Assembly (NCBI RefSeq): GCF_011764585.1
Contig: NZ_AP022853.1
Coordinates: 3,753,501-3,817,500, forward strand
Source of the DNA: Sulfurimicrobium lacus
Lineage (GTDB): Bacteria > Pseudomonadota > Gammaproteobacteria > Burkholderiales > Sulfuricellaceae
Length of the DNA: 64,000 nucleotides
Direction: 5' to 3'
The position numbers and the translations under genes are program-made. Below, piece after piece: positions 50,275 to 62,587 of this stretch (positions are counted from its first letter, which is position 1; each line of letters begins with the position of its first letter). Under the pieces are notes generated by a model. The model worked only from the letters and a program-made list of their open reading frames with translations. It had not been told where the DNA came from and ran no database searches.

Positions 50275-51750
50275 ATGAAGCTTTTCCCCATCCGCGGTGG
50301 CATCCATCCCGACTACCGCAAAGAGCAGACCAGCGAGAAGGCAATCGTCGCCCTGCCGCTGCCGGAGCTGCTCTACATCCCCTTGCAGCAGCACATCGGC
50401 GCACCGGCCGAGGCGCTGGTGCAAGCCGGCGACCTGGTCAGGAAAGGCCAGCTGATCGCGCGCAGCCAGGGCGGCATCTCTGCGCCCCAGCATGCCCCGA
50501 CCTCGGGCCGCATCACGGCGGTGGCGGACATCCCCGCGCCGCACCCATCCGGCCTGCCGCAGCCCACCATCATCCTGGAACCGGACGGCAGGGAAGTATG
50601 GACCGACCTGCCCGAACCCATCGCCGACCCCCTCAACGCCGACCCGCAGACGATCCGCGAACGGGTTGCCCAGTCGGGCATCGTCGGCATGGGCGGCGCG
50701 GCCTTCCCCTCGGCGGTCAAGCTGGATCTCGGCACGCGCTACAAGCTTGAAATCCTCCTGCTCAACGGCGCCGAGTGCGAGCCCTACCTCACCTGCGACG
50801 ACCGCGTGATGCGCGAGCACGCCGACGAGGTGATCGACGGCGCCCGCATCATGGCCCACACGCTGGGCGTAAAGAAGATCGTGATCGCCATCGAACAGAA
50901 CAAGCCGCAGGCGCTCGCCGCCATGAGCAGCGCGGCCTCCACTTTCTCCGAAGTCGAGGTGGTGGGGGTGCCGGTGCAATACCCGATGGGTTCCGAGCGC
51001 CACCTGGTGCAGGCCATCACCGGGCGCGAAACCCCGGCGAAGAAGCTCACCGCCGATATCGGCGTGGTGGTGCACAACGTCGCCACCGCCCGGGCGGTGC
51101 ACCAAGCCGTGCGCTTCGGCCGTCCGCTGCTGGGCCGGGTGGTGACGGTCAGCGGCGGCGCAGTGCGCGAGCCCAACAACATCGAGGCGCCCATCGGCGC
51201 GCGGGTGGCCGACCTGGTGGCGTTCTGCGGCGGCTTCAGCGGCGCACCGGCCAGCCTGGTCAATGGCGGGCCGATGATGGGCCAGCCGCTGCCCGGCCTG
51301 GAGGTGCCGGTGGTCAAGGGCATGTCTGGCATCCTGGCGCTGACCGCCGGCGAGGTCAACGAGCAGCCGGTGAGCGCCTGCATCCGCTGCGGCACCTGCG
51401 TCACCATCTGCCCCTGCGGGCTGGTGCCGGTGGAAATGGCCGCCTTCATCCGCAAGGATAATTTCGAAGTCGCCGCCCGGCTCGGGGTGATGGACTGCGT
51501 TTCCTGCGGCAGCTGTTCCTGGGTGTGCCCGTCGCACATCCCGCTGGTGCACTACTTCAACTACGCCAAGGGCATGATCAACGCCCTGGAGCGCGAACGG
51601 CGCAAGAACGAGCGCGTCAAGACACTGGCCGAGGCGCACAACGCGCGCATGGAAAAACTGGAAATAGCGGCCGAGGCCAAGCGCGCAGCGGTCGCCGCGC
51701 GCAAGGCCAACCTGGCCGCAGCCACAGCAGAGGAAAAGACCAACGCATGA
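50275..51750 (+). CDS. rnfC: Rnf complex subunit C (NADH/FMN, iron-sulfur)
   Basis: 491 residues. An N-terminal barrel-sandwich region (GGIHPDYRKEQTSEKAI), a Nuo51-like NADH/FMN-binding part (GMGGAAFPSAVKL, LLNGAECEPYLTCDDRVM) and two 4Fe-4S motifs, CIRCGTCVTICPCGLVP and CVSCGSCSWVCPSHIPL, come in order. The last 50 residues are an Ala/Arg/Lys/Glu helix. ATG 50275 has GAGG upstream and is preferred over TTG 50269. It overlaps rnfD by 4 bp. Confidence 0.96.
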   Translation: MKLFPIRGGIHPDYRKEQTSEKAIVALPLPELLYIPLQQHIGAPAEALVQAGDLVRKGQLIARSQGGISAPQHAPTSGRITAVADIPAPHPSGLPQPTIILEPDGREVWTDLPEPIADPLNADPQTIRERVAQSGIVGMGGAAFPSAVKLDLGTRYKLEILLLNGAECEPYLTCDDRVMREHADEVIDGARIMAHTLGVKKIVIAIEQNKPQALAAMSSAASTFSEVEVVGVPVQYPMGSERHLVQAITGRETPAKKLTADIGVVVHNVATARAVHQAVRFGRPLLGRVVTVSGGAVREPNNIEAPIGARVADLVAFCGGFSGAPASLVNGGPMMGQPLPGLEVPVVKGMSGILALTAGEVNEQPVSACIRCGTCVTICPCGLVPVEMAAFIRKDNFEVAARLGVMDCVSCGSCSWVCPSHIPLVHYFNYAKGMINALERERRKNERVKTLAEAHNARMEKLEIAAEAKRAAVAARKANLAAATAEEKTNA

Positions 51751-52823
51751 GCATTGCATCGATAACCCGAAGCGGGCCGTTTACCCATACCGCCAACAGC
51801 GTCCAGAAGACCATGCTGACGGTGCTGCTGGCACTTGTGCCGGCCACCGCCTTCAACGCATATTTGTTCGGCTGGCCGGGGATCCTGCTGTTCGCCGTCA
51901 CCGTCGGCTCCTGCGTGGCGGTCGAGGCGGGATGCCTGGCGCTGGCGGGCCAGCCGATGAAGGCGGCACTGAGCGACTACTCGGCGGTGCTGACCGGGTG
52001 GCTGCTGGCCATGAGCCTACCACCCTGGGCGCCGTGGTGGACCGGCGTGCTGGGCGCCGTGTTTGCAATCGCCCTGGCCAAACACACCTTCGGCGGTATC
52101 GGCCAGAACCTGTTCAACCCCGCCATGGTGGCGCGCGTCGCCCTGCTGGTGTCGTTCCCCGTGGTCATGACGGCCTGGGTCATGCCGCATCCGCTGTTTT
52201 CGGCCGGCGCACCCGGTTTCTCCGACGCGGTCGCCATCACCTTCGGCGGCAACCTGCCCGACTCGGTAAGCGCCGCCTCTGCGCTGGGCTACGTCAAGAC
52301 CGAGCTGTCGCGCGGCATACCGGTGACCCAGTCGATGGCGCACGTGCCCGACCTGATGGACATGGCGCTGGGCTTCCGCGCCGGCAGCATGGGCGAGACC
52401 TCGGCCATCCTGATCCTCGCCGGCGGGCTGTTCCTCATGGCGCGGCGCATCATCTCCTGGCACATCCCGCTGGGCATGATGGGCGCGCTGTTCCTGATGG
52501 GCACGCTGTTCCACGCGCTCGACCCGGCACGCTACACCGACGGCATGTTCCACCTGATGTCCGGCGCCACCTTCCTGGGCGCCTTCTTCATCGCCACCGA
52601 TTACGTCACCTCGCCGGTGTCGAAACACGGGCAGCTGGTGTTCGGCATCGGCGTCGGCCTGCTCACCTGGACCATCCGCACCTACGCCGGCTACCCCGAA
52701 GGCGTGGCCTTCGCCGTGCTGCTGATGAATTCGCTCACCCCCATCATCGACCAGTACACCCGCCCGCGTGCGTTCGGACGCAGCCGCAAGGGTGAACCAC
52801 TGCCGCTGGAGGGGAAGCCATGA
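51747..52823 (+). CDS. rnfD: Rnf complex subunit D (membrane flavoprotein)
   Basis: 358 residues with about ten membrane segments, NqrB/RnfD family. The covalent FMN site is the Thr of SGATFLGAFF, and GGIGQNLFNPAMVARVALL is a second family signature. It is a flavoprotein subunit of the ion-pumping membrane core. ATG 51747 overlaps the rnfC stop (ATGA), and its own stop overlaps rnfG by 4 bp. Confidence 0.96.
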   Translation: MSIASITRSGPFTHTANSVQKTMLTVLLALVPATAFNAYLFGWPGILLFAVTVGSCVAVEAGCLALAGQPMKAALSDYSAVLTGWLLAMSLPPWAPWWTGVLGAVFAIALAKHTFGGIGQNLFNPAMVARVALLVSFPVVMTAWVMPHPLFSAGAPGFSDAVAITFGGNLPDSVSAASALGYVKTELSRGIPVTQSMAHVPDLMDMALGFRAGSMGETSAILILAGGLFLMARRIISWHIPLGMMGALFLMGTLFHALDPARYTDGMFHLMSGATFLGAFFIATDYVTSPVSKHGQLVFGIGVGLLTWTIRTYAGYPEGVAFAVLLMNSLTPIIDQYTRPRAFGRSRKGEPLPLEGKP

Positions 52824-53425
52824 GCATGAAGCAGGGCACATTGAAACATGCAGTCATCCTCGGCAGCTTCTGCCTGGGCTTCGGATTGCTGCTTGCCGTC
52901 ACGGACATGGTCACCGCCAAGGACATCGCCGCGCGCGCCCTGGAAGACAAGCAGAATTCGCTGAGCCAGGTGATTCCGAACAGTCTCCACGACAACAACC
53001 CGGTAACGGACAGCTTCGCCATGAAGGACGACCACGGCAAGGACATCACCGTCTACCGTGCCCGCAAGGATGGCAAGGTGTCCGGCTTGGCGTACGAGAT
53101 ATACGGCACCGGCTATGGCGGCGAGATCAAGCTGATGCTGGGCGTGGACGTCGCGGGTAACGTGCTCGGCGTGCGCGTCCTGGCCCACCACGAAACCCCC
53201 GGCCTGGGCGACAAGATCGAGGAGAAGAAAGGCGACTGGATATTGCGCTTCACCGGCCTGTCGCTGCTCGATCCGGTAATCGACAAATGGAAGGTCAAGA
53301 AGGATGGCGGCCAGTTCGACCAGTTCGCCGGCGCCACCATCACCCCGCGCGGCGTGGTCCTCGCCATCCGCAACGGGCTCGAATTCTTCGCTGCCCACCA
53401 GGCGCAACTGACGGAGGTGAACTGA
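52820..53425 (+). CDS. rnfG: Rnf complex subunit G (FMN-binding)
   Basis: 201 residues. One N-terminal membrane segment (AVILGSFCLGFGLLLAVTDM) precedes a periplasmic FMN-binding domain with ETPGLGDK and the covalent FMN site Thr in GATITPRGVV. It is a substrate for ApbE, encoded at the head of the operon. Confidence 0.95.
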   Translation: MSMKQGTLKHAVILGSFCLGFGLLLAVTDMVTAKDIAARALEDKQNSLSQVIPNSLHDNNPVTDSFAMKDDHGKDITVYRARKDGKVSGLAYEIYGTGYGGEIKLMLGVDVAGNVLGVRVLAHHETPGLGDKIEEKKGDWILRFTGLSLLDPVIDKWKVKKDGGQFDQFAGATITPRGVVLAIRNGLEFFAAHQAQLTEVN

Positions 53426-54099
53426 TGGCGACCCAATACCGGACGATCGTCCGCGACGGACTGTGGGACAACAACGGCGTGCTCAGCATGCTGCTCGGCA
53501 TGTGCCCGACCATGGCCATGACCACCAGCGCCACCAACGGGCTGGGCATGGGCGTGGCGACAGCCGTGGTGATGGCCGCCTCGAGCCTGCTGGTGGCCAC
53601 ATTCCGCAACCGCATCACGCAGGAAGTGCGCATTCCCGTCTACATCCTCATCGTCGCCGCCATGGTGACGCTGGTGGACCTGTGCATGAATGCCTGGATG
53701 CACGAACTTTACAAGGTGCTGGGCCTGTTCATCCCGCTCATCGTCTCCAACTGCCTGCCGCTCGCCCGGCTCGAGGCCTTCGCCGCCAAGGAGCCGGTAC
53801 TGCCCTCGTTCCTCGACGGCCTGTTCATGGGCATCGGTTTCACCTTCGCGCTCACCGTTATCGGCGCGGTGCGCGAGATCTTCGGCTCGGGTACCCTGTT
53901 CGCGGATGCCTCCCTACTGTTGGGCCCCGCCTTCAAGTTCATGGAAATGCACCTGATGTCTTCGGACATGGGCGTGCTGATGATGATCCTGCCGCCCGGC
54001 GGGTTCCTGGTGACCGGCCTGCTGGTGGTCGCCAAGCGCATACTCGACGTCCGCGCCGGCAAGGCCATCCAGATGGGCGGCGCCCACAGCGCGGCGTGA
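53425..54099 (+). CDS. rnfE: Rnf complex subunit E
   Basis: 224 residues, a RnfA homologue with six membrane segments. DGLWDNNGVLSMLLGMCPTMAMT and LFIPLIVSNCLPLAR are the family segments, containing the cluster-binding Cys. ATG 53425 overlaps the rnfG stop by 1 bp. Confidence 0.95.
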   Translation: MATQYRTIVRDGLWDNNGVLSMLLGMCPTMAMTTSATNGLGMGVATAVVMAASSLLVATFRNRITQEVRIPVYILIVAAMVTLVDLCMNAWMHELYKVLGLFIPLIVSNCLPLARLEAFAAKEPVLPSFLDGLFMGIGFTFALTVIGAVREIFGSGTLFADASLLLGPAFKFMEMHLMSSDMGVLMMILPPGGFLVTGLLVVAKRILDVRAGKAIQMGGAHSAA

Positions 54100-54109
54100 G
54101 GAGAGAACC

Positions 54110-54400
54110 ATGATAGTCGGAGTCGCCTACGCCGCAACCACCCGCCAGGCCTGGCTCACGGTCCAATTGCCCGACGGCGCCACGGTGAAGGATGCCATCG
54201 AGCGCTCGGGGGTGCTCAAGCAGTTCCCGGAAATCGATCTGGAGCAGCAGAAAGTCGGCATATTCAGCAAGGTCTGCAAGCTGGACGCCGTGCTGGCGGA
54301 CGGTGACCGCGTCGAAATCTACCGCCCCATCACTTGCGACCCAAAAGCCGTGCGCCGCAAGGCCAAAGCGGAGGGGGCCGAGAGCGACGAGGCGAGCTGA
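54110..54400 (+). CDS. rnfH: RnfH family protein (UPF0125)
   Basis: 96 residues with a ubiquitin-like beta-grasp layout: VGVAYAATTRQAWLTVQLPDG, VGIFSKVCKLDAVLADGDRVEIYRP. It is named RnfH where it sits in rnf operons; the biochemical role is not established. A basic/acidic tail ends it. It is the last gene of the operon, convergent with glmS. Confidence 0.92.
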   Translation: MIVGVAYAATTRQAWLTVQLPDGATVKDAIERSGVLKQFPEIDLEQQKVGIFSKVCKLDAVLADGDRVEIYRPITCDPKAVRRKAKAEGAESDEAS

Positions 54401-54425
54401 ACTTTAGCAAGTGTTTGAGCGCTGG

Positions 54426-56255
54426 CTATTCCACGGTCACGGATTTGGCGAGGTTACGCGGCTTGTCGACATCCGTTCCCTTGCACAGCGCCGCGTGATA
54501 GGCCAGGATCTGCAGCGGCACGGTATGGACGATCGGGCTCAAGGGCCCGGCATTAGTGGGCAGGCGTAGCAGATGCAGGCCTTCCTGCGGGGTGAAATGG
54601 CTGTCCAGATCGGCGAACACATATAATTCCCCGCCGCGCGCGCGCACTTCCTGCAGGTTGGACTTGAGCTTTTCCAGCAGAATGTCGTTGGGCGCCACGG
54701 CGACCACCGGCATGTCCTTGTCCACCAGAGCCAGGGGACCGTGCTTCAACTCTCCGGCCGGATAGGCTTCGGCGTGGATATAGGAGATTTCCTTGAGCTT
54801 GAGCGCGCCCTCCATGGCGATGGGGTAATGCACGCCACGCCCCAGGAACAGTGCATGATGCTTGTCGGCGAAATGCTCCGCCCACGCCGCGATTTGCGGC
54901 TCCAGCGCCAGCGCCTGCTGCACCAGTCCCGGTAGTTCGCGGAGCTGTTCCAGCCAGACTTTTTCCTGCTGATCGCTGATCTTGCCGCGCAAACGTCCCA
55001 ATACCAGAGTTAGCAGGAACAGCGCGACCAGCTGCGTGGTAAACGCCTTGGTGGAGGCGACGCCGATTTCCGGCCCGGCGCGGGTCAGGAACTTGAGGTC
55101 CGCGGTACGTACCAGCGCGCTTTCCGGCACGTTGCAAATTGCCAGGCTGTACTTGTGCCCGAGATTTTTCGCCTGAATCATGGCATCGATGGTGTCGCGG
55201 GTTTCGCCGGACTGGGAAATGGTCACGATCAGGGTATCGGGATCGGCCACGCTATCGCGGTAGCGGTATTCGCTGGCGATTTCCGCGCGGCAGGGCAGGC
55301 CGGTAAGCGACTCCATCCAGTATTCCGCCACCTTGGCGGCATGGTAGCTGGTGCCGCAGGCGAGGATGCGCACGCCGTTGACCGCGCGCAGGATGTCCTC
55401 GGCCCCCGGTCCGAAAATGCCCGGCGAGACGCTGCTGGTGGTCACTGCGGCCAGCAGCGTGTCGGCGATGGCCCGCGGCTGCTCGTGGATTTCCTTCTGC
55501 ATGAAATGGCGGTAATTGCCCAACTCCGCCATGTCGGCGGAAAGCTCCGAAACTTGTACGGGGCGCTCGACGGGTTGCCCGGCGGCATCGAATATCTTCA
55601 CTCCGAGCAAGCCGATGTCGGCAATATCGCCTTCTTCCAGGTAAATCACTTTTTGCGTCACCGGCAGCAGGGCCGACACGTCCGAGGCGATGAAGTGTTC
55701 CTCGATGCCGATACCGATCAGCAGCGGGCTGCCGCGCCGCGCGGCGACGAGCTGATGCGGCGCATCCACGCACACCACGCCGATGGCGTAGGCCCCGTGC
55801 AGCTCCGCCGTAGCGGCACGCACCGCCGCGACCAGGTCGCGATCGGCGCGATAATGATAGTGAATGAGGTGCACGATGACTTCGGTATCGGTTTCGGAGG
55901 CGAAGGTGTAGCCCAGCGACTTGAGTCGCTCGCGCAGGATTTCGTGGTTTTCGATGATGCCGTTGTGGACCACGGCGATCTCGTCGGTACTGACGTGCGG
56001 GTGGGCATTATCGTAAGTCGGCGCGCCGTGGGTCGCCCAGCGGGTGTGTGCGATCCCGAGGTTGCCATGGGTCTGTTGACGCCCCACCTCGGCGGACAGC
56101 TCGACCACGCGCCCGATACTGCGCACGCGCTGCAGGCCTCGATTGATGACGACCAGGCCAGCCGAGTCGTAACCGCGATATTCGAGGCGGCGCAGCCCCT
56201 CCAACAGGATGGGCACGACGTTGCGCTGCGCCACGGCTCCGACAATCCCGCACAT
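54426..56255 (-). CDS. glmS: Glutamine-fructose-6-phosphate aminotransferase (isomerizing)
   Basis: Makes glucosamine-6-phosphate from fructose-6-phosphate and glutamine, the first step to UDP-GlcNAc. 609 residues: an N-terminal class II glutaminase with Cys2 as nucleophile (MCGIVG), then two SIS sugar-isomerase domains (ACGTSYHAA and [38 protein letters not shown]). The C-terminus ends AKSVTVE as usual. No glmS ribozyme-like leader is expected or seen; glmU ends 4 bp upstream. Confidence 0.97.
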   Translation of the reverse strand: MCGIVGAVAQRNVVPILLEGLRRLEYRGYDSAGLVVINRGLQRVRSIGRVVELSAEVGRQQTHGNLGIAHTRWATHGAPTYDNAHPHVSTDEIAVVHNGIIENHEILRERLKSLGYTFASETDTEVIVHLIHYHYRADRDLVAAVRAATAELHGAYAIGVVCVDAPHQLVAARRGSPLLIGIGIEEHFIASDVSALLPVTQKVIYLEEGDIADIGLLGVKIFDAAGQPVERPVQVSELSADMAELGNYRHFMQKEIHEQPRAIADTLLAAVTTSSVSPGIFGPGAEDILRAVNGVRILACGTSYHAAKVAEYWMESLTGLPCRAEIASEYRYRDSVADPDTLIVTISQSGETRDTIDAMIQAKNLGHKYSLAICNVPESALVRTADLKFLTRAGPEIGVASTKAFTTQLVALFLLTLVLGRLRGKISDQQEKVWLEQLRELPGLVQQALALEPQIAAWAEHFADKHHALFLGRGVHYPIAMEGALKLKEISYIHAEAYPAGELKHGPLALVDKDMPVVAVAPNDILLEKLKSNLQEVRARGGELYVFADLDSHFTPQEGLHLLRLPTNAGPLSPIVHTVPLQILAYHAALCKGTDVDKPRNLAKSVTVE

Positions 56256-56259
56256 AGAC

Positions 56260-57648
56260 TTACTCCTTGATCTTCTTCACCGGGCGCTGCCACCCGGCAA
56301 TGGTTATCTGTTTGGCGCGCGACAGGGTCAGTTCTCCGCTCGGCGTGTCCTTGGTGATGGTGGAGCCGGCGCCGATGGTTGCTCCCTTGCCCACCGTCAC
56401 CGGCGCCACCAGCTGGGTGTCCGAACCAATGAATGCGCCATCCTCGATCACGGTGCGATACTTGTTGGCGCCGTCGTAATTGCAGGTGATGGTGCCCGCC
56501 CCAATGTTCACTTTCGCACCCACCGTGGTATCGCCGACGTAGCTGAGGTGATTGATCTTGCTGTTATATCCGACCTGGCTGTTTTTCAGCTCGACGAAAT
56601 TGCCGATATGCACTTCGTCCGCCAGGCGTGTACCGGGACGGATCCGGGCGTAAGGGCCGATGCGGCAGCCAGCACCGATTTCGGCCTGGTCCAACAGGCT
56701 GAAAGGCTCGATGAAGGTGCCGGCTGCAATTGTCACCTCGCGCAACACGCAGTTGGCGCCCACTCTCACGCCATCTCCCAACACCACGCGGCCTTCGAAT
56801 ACACAATTGACATCAATCTGCACGTCGCGGCCGCAATTGAGTTCGCCGCGCACATCAATGCGCCTGGGGTCCGCCAGCGTTACACCGCCATCCATCAGAC
56901 TCTGCGCCCGCTCGTGTTGATACAAGCGTTCGAGGTGCGCGAGTTGGCTCTTGCTGTTGATGCCGAGCACTTCCCAGTGGTGCGCCGGCTGCACCGTGGC
57001 AATTTCCACACCTTGCCCCGCGGCAAGCGCGATAACATCGGTAAGGTAATATTCGCCCTGGGCATTTTCATTTTTCAGGGCGGCGAGCCAAGCCGTGAGA
57101 TGCAGGTTCGGCAACACCATGATCCCGGTATTGACTTCGTGGATCGCGCGCTCTTCCGGGGAAGCGTCTTTCTCTTCCACGATGCTTACGACATTGCCGT
57201 TGTTCCGCACAATGCGGCCGTAGCCCTTGGGCTCGTCCATGACCATGGTCAGCAGCGCCATTTTTCCCGGCAATGCGGCCTGCAGCAGGGCTAGCAGCGT
57301 TTCGCCACGAATCAATGGTACGTCGCCGTAAAGTACCAAGGTCACATGACCGGCGTCCAGGTAGGGTGTGGCCTGCTGCAACGCATGCCCGGTGCCCAAC
57401 TGCGGCACCTGCAACACCATTTGCACATCGGGCTGCGCCACGGCGCGCGGTATGGCGTCGCCGCCATGACCGTAAACAACGCAAATTTTGGCGGGGTCCA
57501 GTGCTCTGGCGGTATCCAGCGCATGTTGCAGCAAGGATTTTCCCGCTAGCTCATGCAGAACCTTGGGACGGTCTGAATGCATGCGCGTGCCCTTGCCGGC
57601 GGCGAGAATGACGATGTCTATGGGTAGCGGCATAGCAAACTCGGACAT
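56260..57648 (-). CDS. glmU: Bifunctional GlcNAc-1-P uridylyltransferase / GlcN-1-P acetyltransferase
   Basis: Makes UDP-GlcNAc for peptidoglycan and lipopolysaccharide. 462 residues: the N-terminal pyrophosphorylase has [24 protein letters not shown] and VLYGDVPLI, and the C-terminal left-handed beta-helix acetyltransferase has hexapeptide repeats and [10 protein letters not shown]. Start at ATG 57648, or at ATG 57633 ([10 protein letters not shown]), which matches the family start better; neither has a clear ribosome site. It lies downstream of the ATP synthase operon with a terminator between. Confidence 0.96.
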   Translation of the reverse strand: MSEFAMPLPIDIVILAAGKGTRMHSDRPKVLHELAGKSLLQHALDTARALDPAKICVVYGHGGDAIPRAVAQPDVQMVLQVPQLGTGHALQQATPYLDAGHVTLVLYGDVPLIRGETLLALLQAALPGKMALLTMVMDEPKGYGRIVRNNGNVVSIVEEKDASPEERAIHEVNTGIMVLPNLHLTAWLAALKNENAQGEYYLTDVIALAAGQGVEIATVQPAHHWEVLGINSKSQLAHLERLYQHERAQSLMDGGVTLADPRRIDVRGELNCGRDVQIDVNCVFEGRVVLGDGVRVGANCVLREVTIAAGTFIEPFSLLDQAEIGAGCRIGPYARIRPGTRLADEVHIGNFVELKNSQVGYNSKINHLSYVGDTTVGAKVNIGAGTITCNYDGANKYRTVIEDGAFIGSDTQLVAPVTVGKGATIGAGSTITKDTPSGELTLSRAKQITIAGWQRPVKKIKE

Positions 57649-57668
57649 GAAAACTGGATTATAAATAG

Positions 57669-57692
57669 AAAAGGCAGCCGAAGCTGCCTTTT
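57669..57692 (-). terminator. Hairpin terminator between atpC and glmU
   Basis: Perfect 10-bp stem AAAAGGCAGC / GCTGCCTTTT with a 4-nt loop. On the minus strand the stem ends in TTTT followed by a T/A-rich stretch. It marks the end of the atp operon. Confidence 0.8.
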
Positions 57693-57710
57693 CACTGGTG
57701 CGACTGAAAC

Positions 57711-58139
57711 TCAGTGGCCGGACCGTTTGCGTATGTGCTGGATGGCGCGAATCTGCGCGACAGCCTCCGCCAGTTCGGCTTCCGCCTTGGCATAATCCAT
57801 CGCAGCGGAACGATCCCGCATGGCCTCTTCTGCCCGTTGCTTGGCATCCAGCGCCTTGGCTTCGTCGAGGTCCTTGCCGCGCAACGCGGTGTCGGCCAGG
57901 ATCGTGACCACTTGCGGCTGGACTTCGAGAATGCCGCCCGAGACGAAAAATAGTTCTTCTTCCGCCTGGTCGGGAATCTTCACCCTGACCGTACCCGGCT
58001 TCATGCGCGAGATGAATGGCGCATGACGCGGATGAATACCCACTTCGCCGGCGGCTGCCGGCGCCGAGATAAACTCCGCCAGTCCAGAAAAAATGGACTG
58101 CTCGGCGCTTACCACATCCACATGAATTGTCATTGCCAT
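57711..58139 (-). CDS. atpC: ATP synthase F1 subunit epsilon
   Basis: 142 residues with an N-terminal beta-barrel ([34 protein letters not shown]) and a C-terminal helical hairpin ([19 protein letters not shown]). It is part of the central stalk and an inhibitor of ATP hydrolysis. Last gene of the operon. Confidence 0.96.
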   Translation of the reverse strand: MAMTIHVDVVSAEQSIFSGLAEFISAPAAAGEVGIHPRHAPFISRMKPGTVRVKIPDQAEEELFFVSGGILEVQPQVVTILADTALRGKDLDEAKALDAKQRAEEAMRDRSAAMDYAKAEAELAEAVAQIRAIQHIRKRSGH

Positions 58140-58151
58140 AGCTGACGTCCT

Positions 58152-59534
<1,383 letters not shown>

Positions 59535-59590
59535 CTATCCTCGATACTGTTGATTCTTTAAGATCCGTTTATTGCTTGGGTGCGCTGCGC

Positions 59591-60454
59591 TTAAACAGCG
59601 GCCGCACCGGCGACAATTTCAGACAACTCTTTGGTGATCGCTGCCTGACGGGTCTTGTTGTAGATCAGCTTGAGCTCGTCGATGACGTTGCCCGCGTTGT
59701 CAGACGCTGCTTTCATCGCCACCATGCGGGCACTCTGTTCCGACGCCATGTTTTCAGACACGGCCTGGTATACCAGCGCTTCAATGTAACGCGTCATCAG
59801 TTCATCGATGACCGATTTTGCGTCGGGCTCGTAGATGTAGTCCCAGTGACCTTTCGCCGAACCCAGTTCTTCGCCGGAGAGCGGCAGGATCTTCTCCAGC
59901 ACGGGCTCCTGCTTCATGGTATTGATGAAGCGCGTATAACCAAGATACAGTTCGTCGATCTGGCCGTCCATGTAGGCATCCAGCATCACCTTCACCGGTC
60001 CGATCAGCTTCTCCAGATGGGGGGTGTCGCCCAGCCCGGTAACGTGCGACAGCACGCTCCCGCCCATGCGCTGCAGGAAGCCGAACCCCTTGCCGCCAAG
60101 CGCACAGGCATCCACACCTACCCCGGCACTTTCCCAGGTTTTCATCTGGTTCAGCACCATGCGTGTCACGTTGGTGTTGAGACCGCCGCACAAACCCTTG
60201 TCCGATGTCACCATGATGACGCCGACCCGCTTCGCGCCTTCACGTTGAATCAGGAAAGCATGTTTGTATTCGGGGTGAGCGTGGCTCAAGTGCGCGGCAA
60301 CATTACGAATCTTTTCGCCATAGGGACGAGCGGCCCGCATCCGATCCTGCGCCTTGCGCATTTTGGATGCAGCCACCATTTCCATGGCGCGGGTGATCTT
60401 CTGGGTATTCTGGACGCTCTTGATCTTCGTCCGAATCTCTTTTCCGCTCGCCAT
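59591..60454 (-). CDS. atpG: ATP synthase F1 subunit gamma
   Basis: Rotor shaft, 287 residues. The N-terminal [30 protein letters not shown] and the C-terminal [50 protein letters not shown] helices are characteristic; [10 protein letters not shown] lies in the middle. Confidence 0.97.
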   Translation of the reverse strand: MASGKEIRTKIKSVQNTQKITRAMEMVAASKMRKAQDRMRAARPYGEKIRNVAAHLSHAHPEYKHAFLIQREGAKRVGVIMVTSDKGLCGGLNTNVTRMVLNQMKTWESAGVGVDACALGGKGFGFLQRMGGSVLSHVTGLGDTPHLEKLIGPVKVMLDAYMDGQIDELYLGYTRFINTMKQEPVLEKILPLSGEELGSAKGHWDYIYEPDAKSVIDELMTRYIEALVYQAVSENMASEQSARMVAMKAASDNAGNVIDELKLIYNKTRQAAITKELSEIVAGAAAV

Positions 60455-60486
60455 TATTCAGTCCTAACTCTATGTTCCGTGTCGAT

Positions 60487-62028
60487 TTAGTAAACCGAGC
60501 TGGCCTTGAACTCGTCAATTGCGCCCGTCAGTGTTTTCTCGCTTTCGGCACTCACATCGCGTTCATTTTCGATGGTGTTCATCAGTTCGCCATGTTTGCT
60601 CTTCATGAATGCTTGCAGGGCAGCTTCAAAAGACAGCGCCTTTTTCACATCAACGGCATCCATGTAGCCCTTGTTGACCGCAAACAGCGTGACAGCCATT
60701 TCCGAGATGGACATCGGGGAATACTGGTTCTGCTTCATCAGTTCGGTCACCAGCTTGCCGCGCTCAAGTTGCTTGCGGGTCGCTTCGTCCAGGTCGGAAG
60801 CAAACTGGGCAAACGCCGCCAATTCGCGATACTGAGCCAGGGCCAGACGAATACCGCCCCCCAGCTTCTTGATCGCCTTGGTCTGAGCAGCACCGCCGAC
60901 GCGGGATACGGACAGACCGGCGTTAATCGCGGGACGGATACCGGCGTTGAACAGGTCGCTTTCCAGGAAGATCTGGCCGTCGGTAATGGAAATCACGTTG
61001 GTCGGCACGAAGGCGGACACGTCGCCAGCCTGGGTTTCAATCACTGGCAGGGCGGTAAGCGAACCGGTCTTGCCCTTGACTGCGCCGTTGGTGATTTTTT
61101 CGATATGGTCGGCATTCACGCGCGCCGCACGTTCCAGCAGGCGCGAGTGGAGGTAGAACACGTCACCAGGATAGGCTTCACGGCCAGGCGGACGGCGCAG
61201 CAACAGGGAGATTTGGCGATATGCCCAAGCCTGCTTGGTCAGGTCGTCATAAACGATCAGCGCGTCTTCACCGCGATCGCGGAAGAATTCACCCATGGTG
61301 CAACCAGCGTACGGTGCAATGTATTGCATGGCGGCCGGGTCGGAGGCCATTGCAGCGACGACGATGGTGTGGCCCATGGCGCCATGCTCTTCAAGCTTGC
61401 GCACCACGTTGGCGACGGAGGACGCCTTCTGGCCCACAGCGACGTAAACGCAAATAACGCCGGTGCCCTTTTGGTTGATGATGGCGTCGACCGCCACCGC
61501 CGTCTTGCCGGTCTGGCGGTCGCCGATGATCAGTTCACGCTGGCCTCGGCCGATCGGCACCATAGCGTCGACGGACTTCAGACCGGTTTGCAGGGGCTGC
61601 GACACGGACTGACGGGAGATCACGCCCGGAGCCACTTTCTCGATCGGGGACGTCTGCGTTGCGTTGATCGGGCCTTTTCCATCGATCGGCATGCCGAGCG
61701 AGTTAACCACACGGCCGATCAAGCCCTCACCCACCGGCACTTCCAGAATCTTGCCAGTGCACTTGACGGTATCGCCTTCGGTAATGTGTTCGTATTCACC
61801 CAGCACCACGGCGCCGACGGAGTCGCGCTCGAGGTTGAGCGCGAGGCCGAAGGTGTTGCCTGGAAACTCCAGCATTTCACCCTGCATCACGTCGCTCAAG
61901 CCATGAATACGCACGATACCGTCGGTTACCGACACTACCGTACCCTGATTGCGCGCTTCAGCCGCGGTGGCGAAGCTTTCAATCTTGTTTTTGATCAGGT
62001 CGCTGATTTCTGAGGGGTTTAAGTTCAT
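60487..62028 (-). CDS. atpA: ATP synthase F1 subunit alpha
   Basis: 513 residues, non-catalytic nucleotide-binding subunit. P-loop [13 protein letters not shown], the conserved segment [24 protein letters not shown], and [34 protein letters not shown]. Standard length. Confidence 0.98.
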   Translation of the reverse strand: MNLNPSEISDLIKNKIESFATAAEARNQGTVVSVTDGIVRIHGLSDVMQGEMLEFPGNTFGLALNLERDSVGAVVLGEYEHITEGDTVKCTGKILEVPVGEGLIGRVVNSLGMPIDGKGPINATQTSPIEKVAPGVISRQSVSQPLQTGLKSVDAMVPIGRGQRELIIGDRQTGKTAVAVDAIINQKGTGVICVYVAVGQKASSVANVVRKLEEHGAMGHTIVVAAMASDPAAMQYIAPYAGCTMGEFFRDRGEDALIVYDDLTKQAWAYRQISLLLRRPPGREAYPGDVFYLHSRLLERAARVNADHIEKITNGAVKGKTGSLTALPVIETQAGDVSAFVPTNVISITDGQIFLESDLFNAGIRPAINAGLSVSRVGGAAQTKAIKKLGGGIRLALAQYRELAAFAQFASDLDEATRKQLERGKLVTELMKQNQYSPMSISEMAVTLFAVNKGYMDAVDVKKALSFEAALQAFMKSKHGELMNTIENERDVSAESEKTLTGAIDEFKASSVY

Positions 62029-62040
62029 TCTTTATTTCTC

Positions 62041-62574
62041 CTAGCGTTTCAGCGCAAATGCCATGTTATCCAACTGGCCGCGCACAGAGGCGTCAATCAC
62101 CACGTCGCCGGCATTGATTTTCACGCCGCCAATAAGTTCGGGGTCCACACTGACGCGCGTCGTCACCTTGCGGGCAAAGCGTCTTTCGAGCAGACCGATC
62201 ATTTCTTTCTCTTGCTCGGCGGACAGCGGGAAAGCGCTGACGATATCGGCCTCCAGCATGCCGCTTTGTTCGGCCTTAAGCTTTTCAAACTGCTCAGCGA
62301 TTACCGGCAGCAGGGCGAGACGGCCATTTTCGAGCAACAGGCGGATCAGGTTCTTGCCTTCCTCGTTCAGCTCCTTGTCCATCACCGCAAGAAATACTTG
62401 CTCGACATTGGCTCGAGTGAACTTGGGATTGGCAATGGCATCGCTCATCGTGGCATCGCTCGCCACCGCAGATGCGGTAGCCAGCATACGCGACCAGTCA
62501 GACAGTGCCGCCTTCTGGCTTGCCAGGCGATACAAAGCTTCGGCGTAGGGCCTTGCTATCGTAACGGTTTCCAT
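62041..62574 (-). CDS. atpH: ATP synthase F1 subunit delta
   Basis: 177 residues; peripheral-stalk subunit linking F1 to subunit b. N-terminal ARPYAEALYRLA and C-terminal VSVDPELIGGVKINAGDVVIDASVRGQLDNMAFAL are the family signatures. Located between atpF and atpA, as usual. Confidence 0.96.
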   Translation of the reverse strand: METVTIARPYAEALYRLASQKAALSDWSRMLATASAVASDATMSDAIANPKFTRANVEQVFLAVMDKELNEEGKNLIRLLLENGRLALLPVIAEQFEKLKAEQSGMLEADIVSAFPLSAEQEKEMIGLLERRFARKVTTRVSVDPELIGGVKINAGDVVIDASVRGQLDNMAFALKR

Positions 62575-62587
62575 AAGTTATCGCCGC

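Noticed and set aside
49561-51759. Open frame of 732 codons on the minus strand opposite rnfA-rnfC
   Set aside because: Shadow of the rnf genes, with skewed His/Gly/Ala composition and no recognisable motifs.
56230-56290. glmS ribozyme or riboswitch upstream of glmS
   Set aside because: Only 4 bp separate glmU and glmS; there is no room for a leader structure.
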